In this document: positions 59,001-64,000 of the stretch, piece by piece
Position numbering within the stretch: position 1 is the first letter of the stretch
Layout: every line of letters begins with the position of its first letter
Assembly (NCBI RefSeq): GCF_047511655.1
Contig: NC_133389.1
Location: forward strand, 43,434,295-43,498,294
DNA: 64,000 nt
Source of the DNA: Castor canadensis
Lineage: Eukaryota > Chordata > Mammalia > Rodentia > Castoridae
Reading direction: 5' to 3'
The notes under the pieces: generated by a model
Seen by the model: the letters and a program-made list of their open reading frames with translations, nothing else
The model's database searches: none
What the model was told of the DNA's origin: nothing
Made by a program: the position numbers and the translations under genes

Positions 59001-60699
59001 AGTGCGTTTCCACCTTTACCTCAGTGCCGGGTTCAGGCCACCCAAAGGGCAGCCATTGTGCTGGGCGGACCAGACTGAAAACGAGTGTCCTTGGGTTAAA
59101 GAGGCGACTCCTCACCTTTCTGTATATTGATCTTGGTGTGGGTGTTGGGGGAGGGGGCGAAGATGAGCGGGAATGTAGGAGAGTCAATCCTCTGATCCTA
59201 AACACCAAACATGGGCTTGCCCTAGGTGACCAATTGTTTGGTCTCCATTGTGAGCTTGAGGCTTGGGTCCTCTAAATCTTTGGGGGAATCGATATCCTGG
59301 TCCTGATCTCATCCTCGGAGGTGTCTGGACCCCTACCCCCTTGCTCCATATTATTTCCCAATTTAAGGAGCACAACAACAACGTCCTCACCCCTTTCCAG
59401 AGGTGGGAGCCAAAGAAGTGACCTTATTTGGGATGGATTAGCCCCCTTCAGGGCAGAAAAGCTGGGATCTCGCTTAGGGAGTTAGAAGACACAGGAATGC
59501 AAACCTAGGCAGTAGCCCCAGGGAGGGTCTAGGATCAAAGACGCCTCAGACTGGACTTTTCCTGCGGCCCCTGGAAAAGGAGAAAAGTTTCACTGAGGAG
59601 GTTCATAAAAGCGATCATCTTCACAGTGTCCTTTCTCCTTGAGCCTGAAGCATTGGGGCCACGTTAACCCTGAAGGACATAGAAACAACAGAGGGCCCAT
59701 GATCCTTTCTGGGAGTGGTGGAAGTGAGGGGCTGAAATATTCGTATAACTTCTCCTCTACTTTGATTTCACAAAGGTTTCCTACATTTTTGGGTGATAAA
59801 TTGTAGTCGTTACTGTTATGAGAATGTCTTTCCCAAGGAACTGAATGGACTTCAGACCTTTCACCAGAATTCCCAGGGCATATTAATAACATAGGAAGAG
59901 CCAAGCAGTTAACATTTTATAGCCGTGGAAACTAAGAATGGAATAAATAACAATTACAAAATATGTTGCTGAAGATAAGAGTGAATTTTGGTTTGGTACC
60001 TAATAACGTTACCATTTTTTATTAATCCACTGCCTATTATTGTTTAAAGAAAACACGTGCTTGTTTAGGCACTGCAAATAAAATAGCACCGCTGTTATAA
60101 ACCTGCACTCAAAACTTTCTGCCTGGTTTCTCAGATCTTTGTTTTAGAATATCACAGGGCATAAGTGAATTGAATTGAATTGAATCCCGATTCCTTGATC
60201 TTCCTCAGTTTCAGGGTTTAATAGGCCAGGAGTGAGGTAGAGAGAAAGAGAACTGAATTGGCAGCACCTAGTCCCCTTCTTCTTTCAAGCTGGAAGGCTT
60301 ACCCCCAAGTTGTTTTACTTTTTGGTTTACATCTGGTGTAAAGCCTTACCAGTTTCAGGTGGGTGTGTCAATTGTGTAAAGACTGAGTGTGAGATTATTC
60401 AGCTAGAATGACTTTAAGGGGTGGGGCATCTTTTACATTACCTGCTTCCCATACACCCTGGTTAATCCTCCACCAACCCACAAAGTAGCTTTTTTCTACT
60501 CCCTACTATTGCTCACTGCATGCATGTCTTGCCCACTTGAGTTTTCTCCTGTTTGACTGCCTAATGCAGCTTTGTTCTCTAAGGCCATCAGGGAGTTCCC
60601 CTGCCAAATCCAAGTGACATTTTTTGTTATTTATACAGTTCTACCCTGTTTTTGTGCCTTTATTCTTGAAAGTCACTATCATTTTGATCTTTCTCACAA
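58649..60699 (+). other. DSC2: Second desmocollin intron 1, first part
   Basis: Begins within the CpG island. Beyond 59000 the sequence returns to ordinary composition. I see no coding exon or recognisable repeat. Confidence 0.65.
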
Positions 60700-60980
60700 T
60701 CTGACTCCTTACACAGTTCCTTTTATTTTTTACTGTGTATGATTAAAAACACACAAGATCTGCCCTCTTAACAAATGCTTAAGTGTACAGTGCTGTATTA
60801 GCTACACGTACGGTGTTATACAGCAGATCTCTAGAAGTTTTTCATCTTGCATAGCAAAAACTTTATACCTATTCAACAGCAAATCCCCGTTTTCCACCAC
60901 ACCTCAGCCACTAGCAGCTACTCTTTCTTCTGTTTTCTGTTTCTATGAGTTTGACTACTTTTTCCTTCACTCTTAAATGC
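60700..60980 (-). mobile_element. Ancient L1 (L1M-type) fragment, antisense
   Basis: AGTGTACAGTGCTGTATTAG, AGAAGTTTTTCATCTTGCAT, CTTTATACCTATTCAACAGC and GTTTCTATGAGTTTGACTAC, in this order, match the reversed L1M 3' region. Confidence 0.7.
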
Positions 60981-61799
60981 TGATTTCCTTGGGACACTAT
61001 TTTAGGTCCTGCCCTTTGGGAATTTACTCCCTTTTCCTAGGCCATTTCATCCACTTTATGGCTTAAAATATCATACAGATGCCAACACATCTGAAATTAA
61101 TATTGCTACATCAGATAATGGCCATTGAACAATAGGCCTTTATATTTCTCTGTGTAATATAATGTGTGACACAGCATTTGTTATCTTCCCAAACAGTGCT
61201 GTTCTTTTTTAGCGTCTTATATTGCACCACATAACACTTCCGTTTGCCTTGTTCCTTGAGTAGAAGTCTGGAAGCTGTTTATTCTTCCTTTCCCCTAATT
61301 CCTCAATAAATCTACATTCAAAGATACCTCATGGATCTGTTTACTTGTATTTATCACTTCTGCTACTAATTTTTGCTATTACAAATAACATCACAGTGAA
61401 TAAATTTGGCCATATGTCATTTCATATATGGTCAGTTGTGTCAACAAAATAGAGTTAATAGTCAATAAAAATATTGACTATATAATTTTGGTAGATACTG
61501 CTTTTCCCTTCATAAGGTTGTATATGACTAGACAGTAAGTTGTTTTATGGCAGATGGTATTTCACATCACTAAGGATATTATTAGCATAAGAATTATTAA
61601 ATAAGAATGACTTTGTGTTGACTTGAGCTGGGCAGAAATTTGCCAAAAGATAAAATTGAACCCATATTTTATGCAAAACATTACCGAGAAGTCCAAATAG
61701 CTAACAGATAGAAATATCTTATATGATACCATATAGGTTATAGAGAAAAATATGATTAATTCTTATTAATTTAAAGAAGATGTATTTATGACTCAGATT

Positions 61800-62150
61800 T
61801 CAAGTCAGTTATTAAAATTGAGAAAATCATTGATGTAAAAACATATATACACACTATCCATGGCAAAGAAAACAAGTGAAACCAAACAGCATAGATAATG
61901 TTAAAAGGCTACTCTAATACATAGTTTTAAGATATAAAGATATTTTATATCATTAAGATATATTTTATATCATTTTATATCATTAAGATATAAAATATGT
62001 CAGCATTACTCATAATAAAAAACGGTGAATTAAAAACTACAATGGAATGTCATTTACACTTAGCAAACACTCAAAAGTTTGACAAGATGCTGTGTAGGCA
62101 AGAATGCAAATAAACAGAAATTCTCATAAATTGTGGGTGTAACAAAAAGT
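61800..62150 (+). mobile_element. L1 ORF2 fragment
   Basis: ACAATGGAATGTCATTTACA, GCAAGAATGCAAATAAACAG and TTCTCATAAATTGTGGGTG fit the late ORF2 region of mammalian L1, heavily decayed. Overlaps a TATATC-rich repeat at 61932-61999. Confidence 0.5.
61932..61999. repeat. AT-rich repeat of ATTTTATATCATTAAGATAT units
   Basis: The motif TTTTATATCATTAAGATAT is repeated in tandem with truncations and is partly self-complementary. Confidence 0.75.
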
Positions 62151-62334
62151 TTCATGTCTTTCATGGACTGTACTCAGTCATGTCAAATGCAGATAGAAGT
62201 CGTGTGACTCCAATTCACGCATCTAATATAGTGATACTACATTGTATTAATTAGTGAGATTTTATAGGATCTTTTAACCTTTACTAGGGCTAATATCCTT
62301 CTACTGCTCTTCTTTTCCATAATTTTCCTATTTA

Positions 62335-63010
62335 GTTTTAATTTTTCTGTGATCTTTTGAATCAGCTTGCTTAGTTTCAGGAAATATTCTGCTGAGATTT
62401 TTATTGGGATCATAAAATTGTAACTTAACTTAGTGAGGATTGATGTATGTATGTTGATTTTTTTCTCCTATACCAGATAATGTCTTCCTTTTTGTGAAAA
62501 CCTACTTGTATGTTTCTCTAATAGGCTTTGTATGTTTCTTGTTAAGTTGATTTCTTGGCATTTGAACATTTTATTGCTTTTGAAACAACATCTCTTATAT
62601 TATCTGTTTTATTTATGAAGACTAATTTCATCTACACTTTGTTACTTCTGCTCTCTTAACTGAATTGTTATTTATGGTAATTTATTAGTTGATTTGCTTG
62701 GGTTTTCCAGGTAAAGTCATAGCAAATGCAAATGGAGATTTTTTTATATCTCTTCCTTTGCATATGCTCCTTGCCTACTATGCCCTTCAATGTAATGTAA
62801 ACTACATATGGTGACGTTTCTAAGTTTGGTAATGTTGCTTCTTGTGCTTTCTCATTGATGTTGTGATTATAATACATAAAAATCGTATTGGAGAAGTACT
62901 CATCAATTCCTATTTTTTGAGGCTTTTAAAAAATTAAGTATGGTTATTGAATTTGGTCAAGTGTCTTTCAGCATCTATGGTGGTGATCACATGCCAGGCA
63001 TAATTCATGG
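62335..63010 (-). mobile_element. L1 ORF2 fragment, antisense
   Basis: ATCAGCTTGCTTAGTTTCAG, GGCATTTGAACATTTTATTG and GAATTTGGTCAAGTGTCTTTC are parts of reversed L1 ORF2. Opposite in orientation to the fragment at 61800-62150. Confidence 0.65.
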
Positions 63011-63486
63011 CTTAAAGTTTCTACACCAAGCAAATGATATGAATGTGGATTGCAAATCCATGCAAAGATAGATTAGCTCTGGTTCAACCTTACAATGAGG
63101 ACTCAGTACTTGTGGTCTTAGACTAATGTGCAGAGGATGTTCTCTTAGGTTGCAGATGGGTCCTGTGTTTTGGTTTCCCTTTCTCTATTTAGACAAACAA
63201 AACTGTCAAATCTTTATGGGTCAGAAGTGGTTTGTTGATTCCTCTTTCTGTTCTGTCTGTGTTACAGGATTATCTGCAGTTTGTTTTGCCTACTAATGCC
63301 TTGGTTGTTTTACCCCTTTGATGCTTTAGAATGTTTAAAAATATGTTTTCCATCATTGTTAATTTTGGCGTGGGACTTTCTGAATTACCTTGCCTGTCTT
63401 TGTTGGAAGTGAGAGTTGTTTTCTCCTGATCCATTCTTCACCAGTGTTCATATAATTTATTTGCTTTGACACAAACCTTTCGTTTC

Positions 63487-63700
63487 TGTGTTAGTTTTTT
63501 CATTGCTATGACATATACTTGAGAGAAATAGGTAAAGGAGGAAGGAATTATTTCAGGTCAGGGTTTCAGTCCACCACCAGCTGGCTCTGTTGCTTTTGGG
63601 CCTGGGGCAAGGCAAAAACATCATGGAGGAAAAGCATTACAGAAGAAAGCCATTCATCTCATGGCAGCCAGGAAACAAGGAGAAGTAATAGGAAAGGGTT
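63487..63700 (-). mobile_element. MaLR-type LTR fragment, antisense
   Basis: TGTGTTAGTTTTTTCATTGC, then AGGAATTATTTCAGGTCAGG and ATCTCATGGCAGCCAGGAAA resemble the LTR at 39644-39997. The distal end is truncated. Confidence 0.6.
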
Positions 63701-63819
63701 CCTATGTTTGGAATTTAAGCTTTGTCTCCTTCTATCACTAACTATATTTCCCTGTCATGGCATTTTCCTACCTTATTGAAATTACATATATGTCTTACCT
63801 TTGCATTAAATATATCATG

Positions 63820-63900
63820 TGGATCATACTTTCTGCTCTTTGTCTAGAACATAGTAGACATTCCATAAATATTTGTTGAATGTATGAATAAACAGATGTC
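63820..63900 (+). mobile_element. L2 3' end remnant
   Basis: GAACATAGTAGACATTCCATAAATATTTGTTGAATG is the conserved L2 3' terminus. Confidence 0.6.
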
Positions 63901-64000
63901 TATGATACTGTTTTCCAATATAATTATCTTATACTGGCTGTTTGTACCTTCTCCACCATTACTACCTTAGTTCAAGTCACCATCACTTCTCTCTTGGATT

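Noticed and set aside
58649-64000. Exon 2 of the second desmocollin
   Set aside because: I looked for a block coding the conserved DAC..V.LHVP...L..G pattern after an AG acceptor and found none, so it should lie beyond the window.

Overview
This is a vertebrate genomic window and almost certainly a placental mammal. It has long AT-rich introns with GT/AG boundaries, L1, L2, MIR and MaLR repeats, one CpG island, and no prokaryote-style gene packing. The lineage signal comes from the SINEs. Many are ID-type (tRNA-derived) units and B1 units fused into B1-ID or B1-B1-ID composites, for example 46821-47043 and 33427-33755, and there is one B1-like monomer. To my knowledge that assemblage is typical of Castorimorpha (beaver, kangaroo rat, pocket gopher). 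Beaver is my best guess, but this is inference from recalled repeat families.

The centrepiece is a complete desmocollin-1 gene (DSC1) on the + strand, from the ATG at 13129 to the stop at 41551. I placed 16 of its exons by reading frame, splice sites and similarity to the human protein. They join without a frame break into an 894-codon isoform 'a'. A seventeenth, 46-bp cassette exon (41226-41271) gives the 840-residue isoform 'b'. DSC1 is a desmosomal cadherin. It has a signal peptide, a furin-cleaved prodomain, five extracellular cadherin repeats, one membrane helix, and a cytoplasmic tail that binds plakoglobin in the long form.

Layout. 1-4041: internal part of a decayed class I (gammaretrovirus-like) endogenous retrovirus with reverse transcriptase, RNase H, integrase and an env-position remnant, all broken. 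4042-13128: intergenic, with a reversed L1 3' end and six SINEs that all lie antisense. 13129-41551: DSC1. 41552-58050: the 3' untranslated region, then about 16 kb of intergenic DNA holding MER5-like, B1-ID, MIR/L2 and L1 fragments. 58050-59000: a CpG-rich promoter and the first coding exon (58580-58648) of the next desmocollin, DSC2 by position and sequence. 58649-64000: the start of its intron 1, largely L1 debris and a MaLR-type LTR.

The two genes lie head-to-tail, as in the mammalian desmosomal cadherin cluster, where DSC1 is followed by DSC2. DSC1 starts in CpG-poor sequence and DSC2 in a CpG island, which fits the narrow epidermal expression of the first and the broad epithelial expression of the second. 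I found no unknown coding system. The most unusual items are a 5'-half tRNA-Arg retropseudogene with a 16-bp target-site duplication in intron 11, and a three-deep nest of repeats in intron 14.
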